Shown: positions 22,030 to 31,756, counted from the first letter of the stretch. The stretch is DNA of 64,000 bases from Streptomyces sp. SAI-135 (GCF_029893805.1 NZ_JARXYP010000002.1:4588001-4652000); one strand, 5' to 3'. Made by a program: numbers and translations. The notes: generated by a model not told the origin, from the sequence alone.

Positions 22030-22481
22030 GAGCGCTCGTTCCTTTCCGTTGCACCGCTGGCAACACCGTGGACCACATCACACCATGTGTCGATCACTTC
22101 ACTGTGCGTACCTGTTGGCGCATCACACCCTTGCCCGAGACAAGGGGAACCCCATACTGCGTCTATCAAAAGCGCGGGCGTGGCGGGGGGTGGCGAAGTC
22201 TGGCGTTTTGCCGTCCCGCGTATTTCTCTCCGCCTCCGCCACGGGAGGATGGGGCTCGATCGTCGGTGGCTAAGACGCCCGGGTCGGTCACCAGGTTCCG
22301 GGTGACTGTCCACCACCCCTGGTCCTTACCGAGTACGTACCCATCACGACCGTTGTGACGCTCTGTGGAGCAAGGCCAGTCGACCTCAATACACCGTAAC
22401 CCGAGGCAGTTTTAAGCCAAGTTTGACCATCATCCCACTCTCCACCACCTCCCCACGGACACCAGGAATCCCGGCAGGACA
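22030..22481. other. Divergent intergenic region without visible features
   Basis: About 450 bases between the Prim-Pol-like gene (minus) and the phosphatase gene (plus). It must hold two promoters. I see no RNA gene, repeat or strong palindrome. Confidence 0.5.
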
Positions 22482-23993
22482 ATGCTGGACATCCCCTTAC
22501 GAGTGCGTGTACATGTGGAGACACTGCTAGCGGCGCAGAATGACATGGGGGTTTGCGATGCTTTTGAGCAATACGCACCGGTCGGAAAGCCGGACGCCAT
22601 GAACGCCCCTCACCCTTCGAAAGTGGCCGGAATCGATTCAACGGTTCCCGCACCCGCACACACTGTCGCGCCCGCGCCCGCCGCCCCGGGCACCCCCGCG
22701 GTCCCCGCGCCCAACGCCCCCGGCGCCCTGCTCCAGGACCGTCTCGCCGGCTGGGTCTCCGACCTGACGACCCTGCACGAACTCACCGAACGCCTGGCCC
22801 GCACGGACGCGTTGTCCGAGGCCCTGCAGGAACTCCTGCGTGCCGGTGCCGCCCTCGTGGGAGCCCGGCGCGGACTCGTCGTCCTCGAACCCGACGACGG
22901 CCTCGGCCCCGACACCACCATCGGCCTCGGCCTCGCCCGCGCCGACCTCGGGCACATCGAGACCGTGCCGCGCAGCGCGATGTCGTACGGCCGCATTCTC
23001 GACGGACTGCCGGGCGGCGACGGCGAGATCGCCGAGCCCGACCTGCTCGCCGAGGACGGTCTCGACCCCCGTCACCGCGAGGTCGCCGCCCGCCTCGGCT
23101 ACGCGGCCTGCTACGCGCTCCCGCTGGCCACCGACGACGCCGGCCGCCTCGGTGCCGCCGTGTGGCTCTACGACGAGCCCGCCGAACCCTCCGAGCGCCG
23201 ACGCCACCTCGTCGGCCTGTACGTGCGCTACGCCACCGAGCACCTGGCCCGGCTCGTCGAGGTCGAGCGCACGCGCGCGTGCATGGCGACGATGGCCGAG
23301 GAGCTGCTGCCGTCCCGGCTCCCCCGCGTCGCCGGCGTGCGGCTCGCCGTCCGGCACCGCACCGGCCCGCGCGGCGGCGGCGACTGGTACGACGCGCTGC
23401 CCCTGCCGGACGCGGCGCTGGGCCTCGCGGTCGGTTCGGTCACCGGCTCCGGCGCGAGCGCGATCGCCGCGATGGGCCGCCTCAGAGCCTCCCTTCGGGC
23501 GTACGCCGTGATGGAGGGCGAGGACCCGGTCGCGGTCCTGTCCGACCTGGAACTGCTGCTCCGGCTGACCGAGCCGGCCCGCTCGGCCACCGCCCTGTTC
23601 GCCTACTGCGAGCCCGCGCTGCGCAAGATCACGCTGGCCGGGGCCGGTCACTGCCCGCCGCTGCTGATCGGCGAGCGGCGCACCGAGTTCGTGGAGACGT
23701 CCGTGTCCGCGCCGCTCGGCATGCTCGCCTGCTGGGAGGCGCCGAGCGTGGAGCTGAGCGCCGAGCCCGGAGAGACGGTTCTGCTGTACACCGACGGGCT
23801 GCTGCACCGCACCGGCGACCCCACCGACCGCGCCTTCGCCCGCCTGCACGCGGCCGCGGCCGGGGTGCCGAAGGCGCTGCGCCGCGACCCCGAGGCCGTC
23901 GCCGACCACGTGCTGCGCACGGTGCTGCCGGACGGGCTGGACGCGGCGGACTCGGAGGAGGACGTCGTGTTGCTCGCCGCGCACTTCGAGTAG
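22482..23993 (+). CDS. GAF domain - PP2C-type (SpoIIE) serine phosphatase
   Basis: 503 residues. A Pro/Ala-rich N-terminal region (about 45-85) leads to a GAF sensor domain (about 95-265, TLHELTERLARTDALSEALQ...) and a SpoIIE-type PP2C domain (about 275-503). The latter has GGGDWYDALPLPD with its metal-binding Asp, LAVGSVTGSGASAIAAMGRL where the usual GDV/D is altered to GSV/S, and TVLLYTDGLLHRTG near the end. The loss of Asp in GSVTGSG may reduce activity. Such phosphatases act on anti-anti-sigma factors. No partner is adjacent. Confidence 0.85.
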   Translation: MLDIPLRVRVHVETLLAAQNDMGVCDAFEQYAPVGKPDAMNAPHPSKVAGIDSTVPAPAHTVAPAPAAPGTPAVPAPNAPGALLQDRLAGWVSDLTTLHELTERLARTDALSEALQELLRAGAALVGARRGLVVLEPDDGLGPDTTIGLGLARADLGHIETVPRSAMSYGRILDGLPGGDGEIAEPDLLAEDGLDPRHREVAARLGYAACYALPLATDDAGRLGAAVWLYDEPAEPSERRRHLVGLYVRYATEHLARLVEVERTRACMATMAEELLPSRLPRVAGVRLAVRHRTGPRGGGDWYDALPLPDAALGLAVGSVTGSGASAIAAMGRLRASLRAYAVMEGEDPVAVLSDLELLLRLTEPARSATALFAYCEPALRKITLAGAGHCPPLLIGERRTEFVETSVSAPLGMLACWEAPSVELSAEPGETVLLYTDGLLHRTGDPTDRAFARLHAAAAGVPKALRRDPEAVADHVLRTVLPDGLDAADSEEDVVLLAAHFE

Positions 23994-24019
23994 CAGGTGG
24001 TAACAGTCACAAGGCCTCT

Positions 24020-24058
24020 GGGCCCCCTTCCGTACGACCGTACGATGGAGGGGGTCCA
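24020..24058. terminator. Imperfect hairpin between phosphatase and pepP
   Basis: CCCCCTTC-type and GATGGAGGGGG-type arms flank a CGTACG-rich centre. It has mismatches and lies just before the pepP ribosome site, so it is a weak terminator or leader structure. Confidence 0.4.
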
Positions 24059-24082
24059 GTGCCGTTTCGTAGGAGGATGACC

Positions 24083-25543
24083 GTGGCCGAAGAGCTCACC
24101 CCGGCGACCCCGGAAGATGAGTCCGAAGAGCCGATCAAGAAGCGGAAGAACGGCCTGTACCCGGGCGTCTCCGACGAGCTGGCCGAGAGCATGAAGTCCG
24201 GCTGGGCCGACACCGAGCTCCACGACCTGGAGCCGATCGCGCAGGCCGCCGAGACCGCGGCCCGCCGTGCGGCGCTCTCCGCGCGCTTCCCCGGCGAGCG
24301 GCTGGTGATCCCCGCGGGCAACCTCAAGACCCGTTCCAACGACACGGAGTACCCCTTCCGGGCGTCCGTGGAGTACGCGTACCTCACCGGCAACCAGACC
24401 GAGGACGGCGTGCTCGTCCTGGAGCCCGTCTCCGGCGGTCACACCGCCACGCTGTACCTGCTGCCGCGCTCCGACCGCGAGAACGGCGAGTTCTGGCTCT
24501 CCGGGCAGGGCGAGCTGTGGGTCGGGCGGCGCCACTCGCTGACCGAGTCCGAGAAGCTGTACGGCCTCCCCGTCTCCGACGTGCGCGAGCTCGCCGACGC
24601 GCTGCGCGAGGCCACCGGCCCGGTGCGGGTCGTGCGCGGCTACGACGCCGGCATCGAGGCCGCGCTGACCGACAAGGTCACCGCCGAGCGGGACGAGGAG
24701 CTGCGGGTCTTCCTGTCCGAGGCGCGGCTCGTCAAGGACGAGTTCGAGATCGGGGAGCTCCAGAAGGCCGTCGACTCCACGGTCCGCGGCTTCGAGGACG
24801 TGGTGAAGGTCCTCGACAAGGCCGAGGCCACCTCCGAGCGGTACATCGAGGGCACGTTCTTCCTCCGCGCGCGCGTCGAGGGCAACGACGTCGGCTACGG
24901 CACGATCGCCGCCGCGGGACCGCACGCCTGCACGCTGCACTGGGTGCGGAACGACGGGGCGGTCCGCTCGGGTGAGCTGCTGCTCCTGGACGCCGGTGTC
25001 GAGACGCACACCTACTACACCGCCGACGTGACACGGACGCTGCCGATCAACGGCCGGTTCAGCGAGATCCAGAAGAGGATCTACGACGCCGTCTACGACG
25101 CCCAGGAGGCCGGGATCGCGGCCGTGAAGCCGGGCGCCAAGTACCGGGACTTCCATGACGCCGCCCAGCGGGTGCTGGCCGAGCGGATCGTGGAGTGGGG
25201 CCTCGTGGAGGGGCCCGTGGAGCGGGTGCTGGAGCTGGGGCTCCAGCGGCGGTGGACGCTGCACGGGACCGGGCACATGCTCGGCATGGACGTGCACGAC
25301 TGCGCTGCCGCGCGGGTGGAGTCGTACGTCGACGGGGTCCTCGAGGCGGGGATGGTGCTGACCGTCGAGCCCGGGCTGTACTTCCAGGCCGACGACCTGA
25401 CCGTGCCCGAGGAGTACCGGGGGATCGGGGTGCGGATCGAGGACGACATCCTGGTGACGGCCGAGGGGAACCGGAACCTGTCGTCCGGGCTGCCTCGGCG
25501 GTCCGACGAGGTCGAGGCGTGGATGGCCGGCCTCAAGGGTTGA
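24083..25543 (+). CDS. pepP: Xaa-Pro aminopeptidase P (M24 family)
   Basis: 486 residues from GTG 24083, which has GGAGG at correct spacing; ATG 24077 is in frame but abuts the ribosome site. The N-terminal creatinase-like domain (about 1-200) is followed by the pita-bread domain with dinuclear metal ligands: LLLDAGVETHTYYTADVTRT (two Asp), HGTGHMLGMDVHDC (His), LTVEPGLYF (Glu) and GVRIEDDILVT (Glu). It removes N-terminal residues preceding proline in the cytosol. It is monocistronic. The length is normal for actinobacterial PepP. Confidence 0.93.
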   Translation: MAEELTPATPEDESEEPIKKRKNGLYPGVSDELAESMKSGWADTELHDLEPIAQAAETAARRAALSARFPGERLVIPAGNLKTRSNDTEYPFRASVEYAYLTGNQTEDGVLVLEPVSGGHTATLYLLPRSDRENGEFWLSGQGELWVGRRHSLTESEKLYGLPVSDVRELADALREATGPVRVVRGYDAGIEAALTDKVTAERDEELRVFLSEARLVKDEFEIGELQKAVDSTVRGFEDVVKVLDKAEATSERYIEGTFFLRARVEGNDVGYGTIAAAGPHACTLHWVRNDGAVRSGELLLLDAGVETHTYYTADVTRTLPINGRFSEIQKRIYDAVYDAQEAGIAAVKPGAKYRDFHDAAQRVLAERIVEWGLVEGPVERVLELGLQRRWTLHGTGHMLGMDVHDCAAARVESYVDGVLEAGMVLTVEPGLYFQADDLTVPEEYRGIGVRIEDDILVTAEGNRNLSSGLPRRSDEVEAWMAGLKG

Positions 25544-25604
25544 GACACCTGTGCGGGTGCGTGGGGGCTGGTCGCGCAGTTCCCCGCGCCCCTGGGTGGG
25601 TGCA

Positions 25605-26987
25605 GTGGACCTGCATCTAGACATCAGCCCTGGTGACGGGCTTCGTGCCGGGCTTGAGCGGGCCCTTCGTGATGCCGTTCGTGAGGGGCGGCTCGCTCCT
25701 GGGGCCCGGTTGCCCGCCACCCGACGGCTCGCTGAGGAACTGGGTGTCTCTCGCGGGACCGTGAAAGCGGCCTACGACCAGTTGATCGCCGAGGGTTTTC
25801 TCACCGCCCGGCAGGGGGCCGGCACCGAGGTCGCGTCTCTGCCGCCTCTCGACACCGCACCCGTGACGTCCGCTGCACGCGTGCGGGTGCCCGTGCACGA
25901 TCTGCGGCCCGGCACGCCTGACGTCGGCGCCTTTCCCGCCGACGCCTGGGTCAAGGCCGTGCGGCGGGCCGTGGCGACCGCGCCGGTCTCCGCGTACGAC
26001 TACGGCGATCCCCTGGGCCGGATCGAGCTGCGGGCCGCCCTCTCCGAGTATCTCGGACGGGCCCGTGGGGTGGTCGCGCCTCCGGAGCGGATCGTCGTCA
26101 CCTCCGGGGCCGTGCAGGGGCTCGCGCTGCTCACCCGGGCGCTGGAGGGCGGGACCGTCGCCATGGAGGACCCGGGGCTGCCCTTCCACCGCGAGGTCGT
26201 ACGGCGGGCCGGCGGACGGGTGGTGCCGGTCCGGGTCGACGGACTGGGGGTCGAGGTCGACGACCTGCGGGATCCCGCGGCCGTCGTCGTCACTCCCGCC
26301 CACCAGTACCCGACCGGCGTCACACTGCACCCCTCCCGGCGGCGGGCGCTGGCCGACTGGGCACGCACGCGTGGAGCGCTGATCGTCGAGGACGACTACG
26401 ACGGCGAGTTCCGGTACGACCGGCAGCCCGTCGGAGCGCTCCAGGGGATGGCGCCCGGGCAGGTCGTCTATCTGGGGACGGCGTCCAAGACGCTCGGACC
26501 CGCGCTGCGGCTCGGCTGGATGGTGCTGCCGCCGCAGCTCGTCGCACCCGTCGCCGACGCCAAGCTGCACAGTGACCACAGCACCGAGACCATCGGGCAG
26601 TTGGCGCTCGCCGAGCTGATCCGCGGCCACGCCTACGACCGCCACGTGCGCGCGTGCCGGCTCAGGTACCGGCGGCGCCGGGACCGGCTCGTGGAGCGGC
26701 TGGGGGCACGTTGGCGGCTCCAGGGCGTCGCGGCCGGGCTGCACGCGCTGGTCGAGGTGGAGGACGAAACGGCGGTGCTGGCCCGGGCCGCGGCCGAGGG
26801 GCTCGCGGTGGGGTCGCTGCGGGAGCACTGGCACGCGGCGGGGTCCCGCGAGGGGCTCGTCGTGGGGTACGGGACGCCTCGGGAGGGTGCGTATCCCGGG
26901 GCTCTGGAGGCTCTGGTCCGGGTGCTGGAATTGGGCCAGTCCCAGAGCCCTCCATTGGGTCTGCCGAGCGGTCCACCGCGCTCCTAG
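25605..26987 (+). CDS. MocR/PdxR-type regulator (GntR HTH fused to class-I aminotransferase fold)
   Basis: 460 residues from GTG 25605 (start uncertain; GTG 25596 is in frame). The N-terminal GntR winged helix (ALRDAVREGRLAPGARLPATRRLAEELGVSRGTVKAAYDQL) is joined by a linker to an aminotransferase-like domain with AYDYGDPLGRIELR, the PLP-associated IVEDDYDGEFRY and the lysine motif GTASKTLGPALRLGWM. MocR proteins sense PLP or amino compounds and regulate neighbours. The MFS gene starts 10 bases downstream and is the probable target. Confidence 0.9.
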   Translation: MDLHLDISPGDGLRAGLERALRDAVREGRLAPGARLPATRRLAEELGVSRGTVKAAYDQLIAEGFLTARQGAGTEVASLPPLDTAPVTSAARVRVPVHDLRPGTPDVGAFPADAWVKAVRRAVATAPVSAYDYGDPLGRIELRAALSEYLGRARGVVAPPERIVVTSGAVQGLALLTRALEGGTVAMEDPGLPFHREVVRRAGGRVVPVRVDGLGVEVDDLRDPAAVVVTPAHQYPTGVTLHPSRRRALADWARTRGALIVEDDYDGEFRYDRQPVGALQGMAPGQVVYLGTASKTLGPALRLGWMVLPPQLVAPVADAKLHSDHSTETIGQLALAELIRGHAYDRHVRACRLRYRRRRDRLVERLGARWRLQGVAAGLHALVEVEDETAVLARAAAEGLAVGSLREHWHAAGSREGLVVGYGTPREGAYPGALEALVRVLELGQSQSPPLGLPSGPPRS

Positions 26988-26997
26988 TGTCGTTCTC

Positions 26998-28260
26998 ATG
27001 ACGAACTCACTCGTCCCGCCCGCGGGGCCGCAACGCGTTCTGGCGCTCGCCCAGTTGAGCAACAGCGTCGGTGACGGCGCCTATTACGTGACGTCGGCGC
27101 TGTACTTCACGCACGTCGTCGGGCTCGACCCCGCGCGCGTGGGTCTCGGCCTGACCGCGGGGTGGGCGGTCGGGTCGGTGGTGGGCGTGCCCCTCGGCCG
27201 GCTCGCGGACCGGCGCGGGGCGCGCGGTACGGCGGTGCTGCTGGCGCTGGCGACAGGGCTGGCGGTGGCGTCCTTCCTTGTCGTGCGGGACTTCGTGCCG
27301 TTCGTCCTGGCGGCCTGCGCCTACGCCTCCGCGCAGTCGGGGCTCGCGGCGGCCCGGCAGGCGCTGCTCGCGGGGCTGGTGTCCGCCGGGGAGCGGACCG
27401 GGCTGCTGGCCCGCCTCCAGGCCACGCTCAACGCCGGGCTGGCCGTCGGGGCGGGGCTCGGCGGGCTGGCGCTGCACGCCGGGACGCGGGCGGCGTACCT
27501 CGGGGTGTTCGCGGTGGACGCGGTGAGCTTCCTGGTCTGTGCGGGGCTGCTGCTGCGGCTGCCGTCGGTGCCGCCTCGCGGGCCCGTGTCGAGGCGGCGG
27601 GGCTCCGGGGTGCTGCGCGACCGGCCGTACGCCGTGATCACCGTGCTGAACACCGTCCTGCTGCTGCGGATGCCCCTGCTGAGCCTGGGCATCCCGCTGT
27701 GGATCGCCGAGCGGACCGCCGCTCCGACCTGGCTGGTCTCCGCGCTGTTCGTGCTCAACACCGGGGCGGTGATGGTGTTCCAGGTGCGGATGGCCCGCGG
27801 GGTGACCGGGCTCGCGTCCGCCACCCGCGCGGTGCGGCGCTCGGGGTGGGTCATGCTGGCCGCCTGCGCGGTGTTCGCGCTCTCGGCGGGGGCCTCGCCG
27901 TGGGTGGCCGTGGGGGCGCTCGTCGTGGGGGCGGTGTTGCAGGTGGTGGCCGAGATGGGACAGTCCGCCGGGTCCTGGCAGCTCTCCTTCGACCTGGCTC
28001 CGGCCGAGCGGGTCGGCGAATACCAGGGCTTCTTCGGGACCGGGGTGACGGTGGCCCGGACACTGGGGCCGCTGGTCCTGACGACGCTGCTGGTGGAGTG
28101 GGGTACGCCGGGGTGGCTGCTGCTCGGCGGGGCGACGCTGGCGGCGTCGTACGCGATGGGGCCGGCGACCAGGCGGGCGGCCCGCCGCGGAACCGAGAAG
28201 GACGCCTCGGAGGACGGTTCCCCGGAGCGCGGCGCTGCGGTGCCCGTGCTCGTGGACTAG
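26998..28260 (+). CDS. MFS transporter
   Basis: 420 residues with about 12 hydrophobic helices. The motif-A-like loop PLGRLADRRGARGT lies between helices 2 and 3, as in drug-proton antiporters. It starts 10 bases after the MocR regulator and has no clear ribosome site of its own, so translation is likely coupled. A role in exporting an amine or drug under MocR control is inference; the substrate is unknown. Confidence 0.88.
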   Translation: MTNSLVPPAGPQRVLALAQLSNSVGDGAYYVTSALYFTHVVGLDPARVGLGLTAGWAVGSVVGVPLGRLADRRGARGTAVLLALATGLAVASFLVVRDFVPFVLAACAYASAQSGLAAARQALLAGLVSAGERTGLLARLQATLNAGLAVGAGLGGLALHAGTRAAYLGVFAVDAVSFLVCAGLLLRLPSVPPRGPVSRRRGSGVLRDRPYAVITVLNTVLLLRMPLLSLGIPLWIAERTAAPTWLVSALFVLNTGAVMVFQVRMARGVTGLASATRAVRRSGWVMLAACAVFALSAGASPWVAVGALVVGAVLQVVAEMGQSAGSWQLSFDLAPAERVGEYQGFFGTGVTVARTLGPLVLTTLLVEWGTPGWLLLGGATLAASYAMGPATRRAARRGTEKDASEDGSPERGAAVPVLVD

Positions 28261-28266
28261 CCGGTG

Positions 28267-29100
28267 TCAGGCCCCCCTCGGGGCGGCCGTCACCGGAAGG
28301 GCGTCCACGAACAGCGCCCCCGCCAGCAGCCCCGCGCTGCCGCGGGGGCTCCACGCGCGCGCGTGGAGGTCGGTGTCGAGGGCGAGCAGGGCCGCGCGGC
28401 CCGCTTCCGTCGTCGTACCGCCCAGGTCCAGGACCTCGCGGGCGCCCGCCTGGACGTGGCGGAGGCCCAAGGGGCCCGCCGTGTGGAGGAGTTCGGTGTC
28501 CTGGAGGGTGGACATCACGGTGAGCAGGGCGTCCAGGCGGGCCTCGGCCTCGTCGGCGCCCGCCCGGCGGGACCGGGCCAGCGCGTCCCACGCCCGCCGT
28601 ACGTGCGGGAATCCGGCGCGTGCCTCGCCCCTCGCGCCCGCCGCGCCGTACTTCGCGGACACCGAGGAACCCCGGGAGGGCCGGCGCGGGGCCCGCCTGT
28701 CGCTGTGCGCGGCGATCTTCTTGGCGGTGGCGGTCACGTCCTCGCACCGCGCCGCCGGGTCCAGGGCGGCCGCGGCGACGAGCAGGCCGAGGGTCCACAG
28801 GGCCCCGCGGTGGCCGCCGCCCGCAAGGCCCACCGAGTGCTCGGTGCACCGGCCGATCGCGCCCAGCTCCGCACGCAGCTGGGGACTGGGCTCGCCGGTG
28901 CGACGGGCTGCCGCGGCCATCGCCGCGAGGCCGGGCGCGAGCGCCTTGGCAGCCCAGCGCAGGGAGCAGTGGTCCTTGAGCGTGGCACAGGCCCCGAGGT
29001 CGCGCGGGTCGGGCAGGCCCGGCTTGGGAGCCAGGGCCAGCTGACCGGTCAGCGCGTCCACGGCGGCCAGAGCCAGCGCCTCGTCCTCGCGGCTGCTCAT
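28267..29100 (-). CDS. Triphosphoribosyl-dephospho-CoA synthase-like protein (CitG/MdcB family)
   Basis: 277 residues, all-helical. The family's PKPGLVD-type signature is present as LAPKPGLPDPRDLGAC, and GRCTEHSVGLAGGGHRGALW plus the AAARCEDVTATAKKIA helix fit CitG/MdcB. These enzymes make the prosthetic-group precursor of citrate lyase and malonate decarboxylase. The usual GxHxDM after the signature reads GACATLKDH here, so activity may differ. No citrate lyase or mdc genes are in the window. Convergent with the MFS gene, 6 bases apart. Confidence 0.75.
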   Translation of the reverse strand: MSSREDEALALAAVDALTGQLALAPKPGLPDPRDLGACATLKDHCSLRWAAKALAPGLAAMAAAARRTGEPSPQLRAELGAIGRCTEHSVGLAGGGHRGALWTLGLLVAAAALDPAARCEDVTATAKKIAAHSDRRAPRRPSRGSSVSAKYGAAGARGEARAGFPHVRRAWDALARSRRAGADEAEARLDALLTVMSTLQDTELLHTAGPLGLRHVQAGAREVLDLGGTTTEAGRAALLALDTDLHARAWSPRGSAGLLAGALFVDALPVTAAPRGA

Positions 29101-29109
29101 GGCCGTACC

Positions 29110-30057
29110 CTACGAGGACGCGGAGGCCGAGGGACCGGCACTTCCGGACGGAGCGCCGCTCGGGGGCTCACCCGTCGGGGCGCCGCTCGGGGGCGTGCCG
29201 CCCCCGCCGCTGCCGGCGCCCGTGTTCTCGGCGTCCGGGTCGACGGCGAGGGTCAGGAAGCCCTTGTAGCCCTTGGACGGGTCGGCCTTGTGCACGGCCT
29301 GGAGGGTGAGCAGGCCGCTGGAGGCGCCGCCGCCGTCGTAGACCATGTCGTCGTCGAGGACGGTGTAGCTGCCGGAGTGCCGGGAGTAGGGCTCCAGAGC
29401 GAAGATCTGCTCGGCGATCGTGTCGTCGAAGAACAGCTGGCCGGTGTGGTTGACCGTGCCGCCCTCGTAGGTGCCGTCCGCCTTCTCGCCCCCGGTGTGC
29501 ACCTTCACGTGGATGTGGCAGGTGCGCGGGGTGTACCAGCCCGGGAAGATCGTCTCGAACTTCACGACCCCGTTGGCGTTCGCGATCTGGTAGCCGCGCA
29601 GATAGGTGCTGTCGTTCGCGGTCGAGCCGTCCTCGCTCTCCGCGGGAGCGGAGCCGCCGGGGTTCGCGGTGGTGTAGCCGGAGTAGTAGCCCCAGGCGTC
29701 GCAGTGCCAGATCTCCACGGCCGCGCCCTTGACCGGGGTGCAGCCGTCGGTGGCGTCCACGACGGTCAGGCGCAGGGTGAGCGGGACGCCGCTCTTGCCC
29801 TCGGTGATGTCCTTTCTGACCAGGGCTCCGTCGAGGTAGTACGGGCCTTCCGTCACGCTGGACATGAGCGTCATGCACGCGCCGGTGCCGGCTGCCGAGG
29901 CGGAGACCGTCGCCTCGGCAGGGTCGGCGGTGTCGGTGGTCCCGGCGAAGGCCGACTGGTAACCCGCGACCGCGAGGCCGCCCGCCGCGACCGTCCCGCC
30001 GGTCACCGCGAGGGCGCGGCGCCGGGTGATGCTGGAGTTCCTGTGGTTTCCCGTCAT
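29110..30057 (-). CDS. Tat-exported intradiol ring-cleavage dioxygenase-like protein
   Basis: 315 residues. The N-terminus has a Tat signal (ITRRRALAVTGGTVAAGGLA). The dioxygenase core (about 60-240) holds the non-haem Fe(III) ligands: Tyr in GPYYLDG, Tyr in DAWGYYSGY, and His residues in YTPRTCHIHVKVH. The C-terminal 40 residues are Gly/Pro/Ser-rich and disordered. Exported Streptomyces members act on catechols or lignin-type aromatics outside the cell. It lies 9 bases from the next gene on the same strand; a shared transcript is possible. Confidence 0.88.
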   Translation of the reverse strand: MTGNHRNSSITRRRALAVTGGTVAAGGLAVAGYQSAFAGTTDTADPAEATVSASAAGTGACMTLMSSVTEGPYYLDGALVRKDITEGKSGVPLTLRLTVVDATDGCTPVKGAAVEIWHCDAWGYYSGYTTANPGGSAPAESEDGSTANDSTYLRGYQIANANGVVKFETIFPGWYTPRTCHIHVKVHTGGEKADGTYEGGTVNHTGQLFFDDTIAEQIFALEPYSRHSGSYTVLDDDMVYDGGGASSGLLTLQAVHKADPSKGYKGFLTLAVDPDAENTGAGSGGGGTPPSGAPTGEPPSGAPSGSAGPSASASS

Positions 30058-30153
30058 GGCGAGGAACGTAGGGACCCTGGCCGTCAGGAGCTTGGGGGGA
30101 CGCTGTGCGCGACCTGAGGATGCCGGTGGAGCTGGCGCCCGCGGTCTTTTGGT

Positions 30154-30594
30154 TCACACCGCCATCAGCGGTGCGTCCTCCCGCCACTTGAGGATCTTGT
30201 CGAAGCTCACCACGGCACCACGGCCCGGTTTGTTGCCGATCTGGACGTGGTCGGCGAGTTCCCGGATGAGACCGAGCCCACGGCCGCTCTCCGCCTCCAC
30301 GGGGGTGGGGCGGGGCCGTACGGACGTGAAGCCGGGGCCGGAGTCGGTGACTTCGATCCGGCACTTCTCGCCGTCGAGGTAGGCGGTGACCCGGTAGGCC
30401 GCCGTGGAGTCCTGCGGCCCGCTCTCCCCGCCGTGCTCCACCGCGTTGGCGCAGGCCTCGCTCAGGGCGAGGGAGAGGTCGTAGGAGACGTCCGGGTCGA
30501 CACCCGCGGTCTCCATCGTGCCGAGCAGCAGACGCCGGGCGAGCGGCACGCTCGCAGCCTCGCGCCGCAGATGGAGTGACCACCAGATGCTCAT
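30154..30594 (-). CDS. RsbW-like ATP-binding anti-sigma factor/serine kinase
   Basis: 146 residues. GHKL boxes: N box LALSEACANAVEHGG, G1 box RIEVTDSGPGFTSV and G2 box ESGRGLGLIRELAD. The whole protein is one kinase-fold domain, as in RsbW/SpoIIAB-type regulators and the many Streptomyces paralogues. There is no neighbouring sigma or anti-anti-sigma gene. Role in stress or developmental sigma control is inferred from family. Confidence 0.88.
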   Translation of the reverse strand: MSIWWSLHLRREAASVPLARRLLLGTMETAGVDPDVSYDLSLALSEACANAVEHGGESGPQDSTAAYRVTAYLDGEKCRIEVTDSGPGFTSVRPRPTPVEAESGRGLGLIRELADHVQIGNKPGRGAVVSFDKILKWREDAPLMAV

Positions 30595-30824
30595 GCTGCT
30601 GCCTCCTGGCCGCGGCTCGACATACCGTTACGTATTGCCGCGCGTGCCCGTGCGTAAGCGCATCGTTGACGTGATGCCGCCCATATGGGCGATGCGCCGG
30701 GCGCAACGACCGGTGTATGTGGGGCAGCACGCACCAGAAGTGACCTTCCGGTCGTACGCCTCGTACGTCATCTTGTGGACCTGCCGTATGGCGCTCGTCA
30801 GCCCAGTGCGATGATGAGCCCGCC

Positions 30825-31631
30825 ATGACTGCCCCCCACACGCGTTCCGGAGGGGATCTCCGGGTTCTGCGGGCCGCGGTGTTCGCCGCGGTCTGCGTCG
30901 TGCTGGCCGCGGCCGGTCACTCGATCGCCTCCTGCGCCACGGTTCCGCTGTGGACGCTCGGCGCGGGATTCGCCGGGACCGTTCTCGTCGTGGCACCCCT
31001 GGCCGGGCGCGCGCGCTCACTGGCGGGCATCGCGACACTGCTCGCCGTCGGACAGACCGTGCTGCACGCGCTGTTCGGGCTCGGACAGCACGGCACGACC
31101 ACGATGGCGTCGATGCCCTCGGCTCAGCCGGCCTCCGACACCGCGCTGGTCCAGCAGGCCGCGCGGCTGCTGTGCGGGACCACCGCCGCGGCGATCAGCC
31201 CGGCACAGGCGCAGAAGATCCTCACCGACGCCCGGATGTACCCGGGCACTCCGGATGCCGCGCACCACGCGACGCAGGCCATGTCCGGGTCCTCCGTGCT
31301 GCCGTCCCTGCCGATGGTCCTCGGGCACGTCCTCGCGGCCGTCGCCGCCGGGTGGCTGCTGCGGCGCGGGGACCTGGCGCTGCTGCGGCTCGCCGAACTC
31401 TCCACGTCCTCGGCGCATTCGGTCGCCGAGGGGGCGCTCGTACGGTCCCTGCGCGGGGCGCTCGCGCTGGTGCGTGCCCTGTGTGCGGGACTGCCGGGGG
31501 CCCCTGAGGCCGGACCGCGCGCCCCGCTGGCGGCGTCACTCGCCCCGCGCCCACCGCGGACGGCGGCACTCCAGCACTCGGTGATCAGGCGCGGGCCGCC
31601 GGCCGTGGCCGGACTCGTTCTCGCCGCCTGA
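30825..31631 (+). CDS. Integral membrane protein, first gene of the copper region
   Basis: 268 residues with hydrophobic helices at about 15-33, 40-58, 63-80 and 155-175. A central loop has His, Met and Cys residues (HALFGLGQHGTTTMASMPSA, RLLCGTTAAA, DAAHHATQAMSG) that could bind copper. The tail is rich in Pro/Arg/Ala. The location directly ahead of YcnI and Sco suggests a copper-linked membrane function. I do not recognise a named family. Confidence 0.78.
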   Translation: MTAPHTRSGGDLRVLRAAVFAAVCVVLAAAGHSIASCATVPLWTLGAGFAGTVLVVAPLAGRARSLAGIATLLAVGQTVLHALFGLGQHGTTTMASMPSAQPASDTALVQQAARLLCGTTAAAISPAQAQKILTDARMYPGTPDAAHHATQAMSGSSVLPSLPMVLGHVLAAVAAGWLLRRGDLALLRLAELSTSSAHSVAEGALVRSLRGALALVRALCAGLPGAPEAGPRAPLAASLAPRPPRTAALQHSVIRRGPPAVAGLVLAA

Positions 31632-31756
31632 CACGACGCGACCACCGCTCCACTTCCCGACGGAACCGGAAGGGGGCCGCCGTCGTGCGGCACGCGCGTG
31701 TGCTCACGCGCATCCCTCTTCACAGGAATCCCTTTTCGAAGCGGAGTGCTCTTTAC

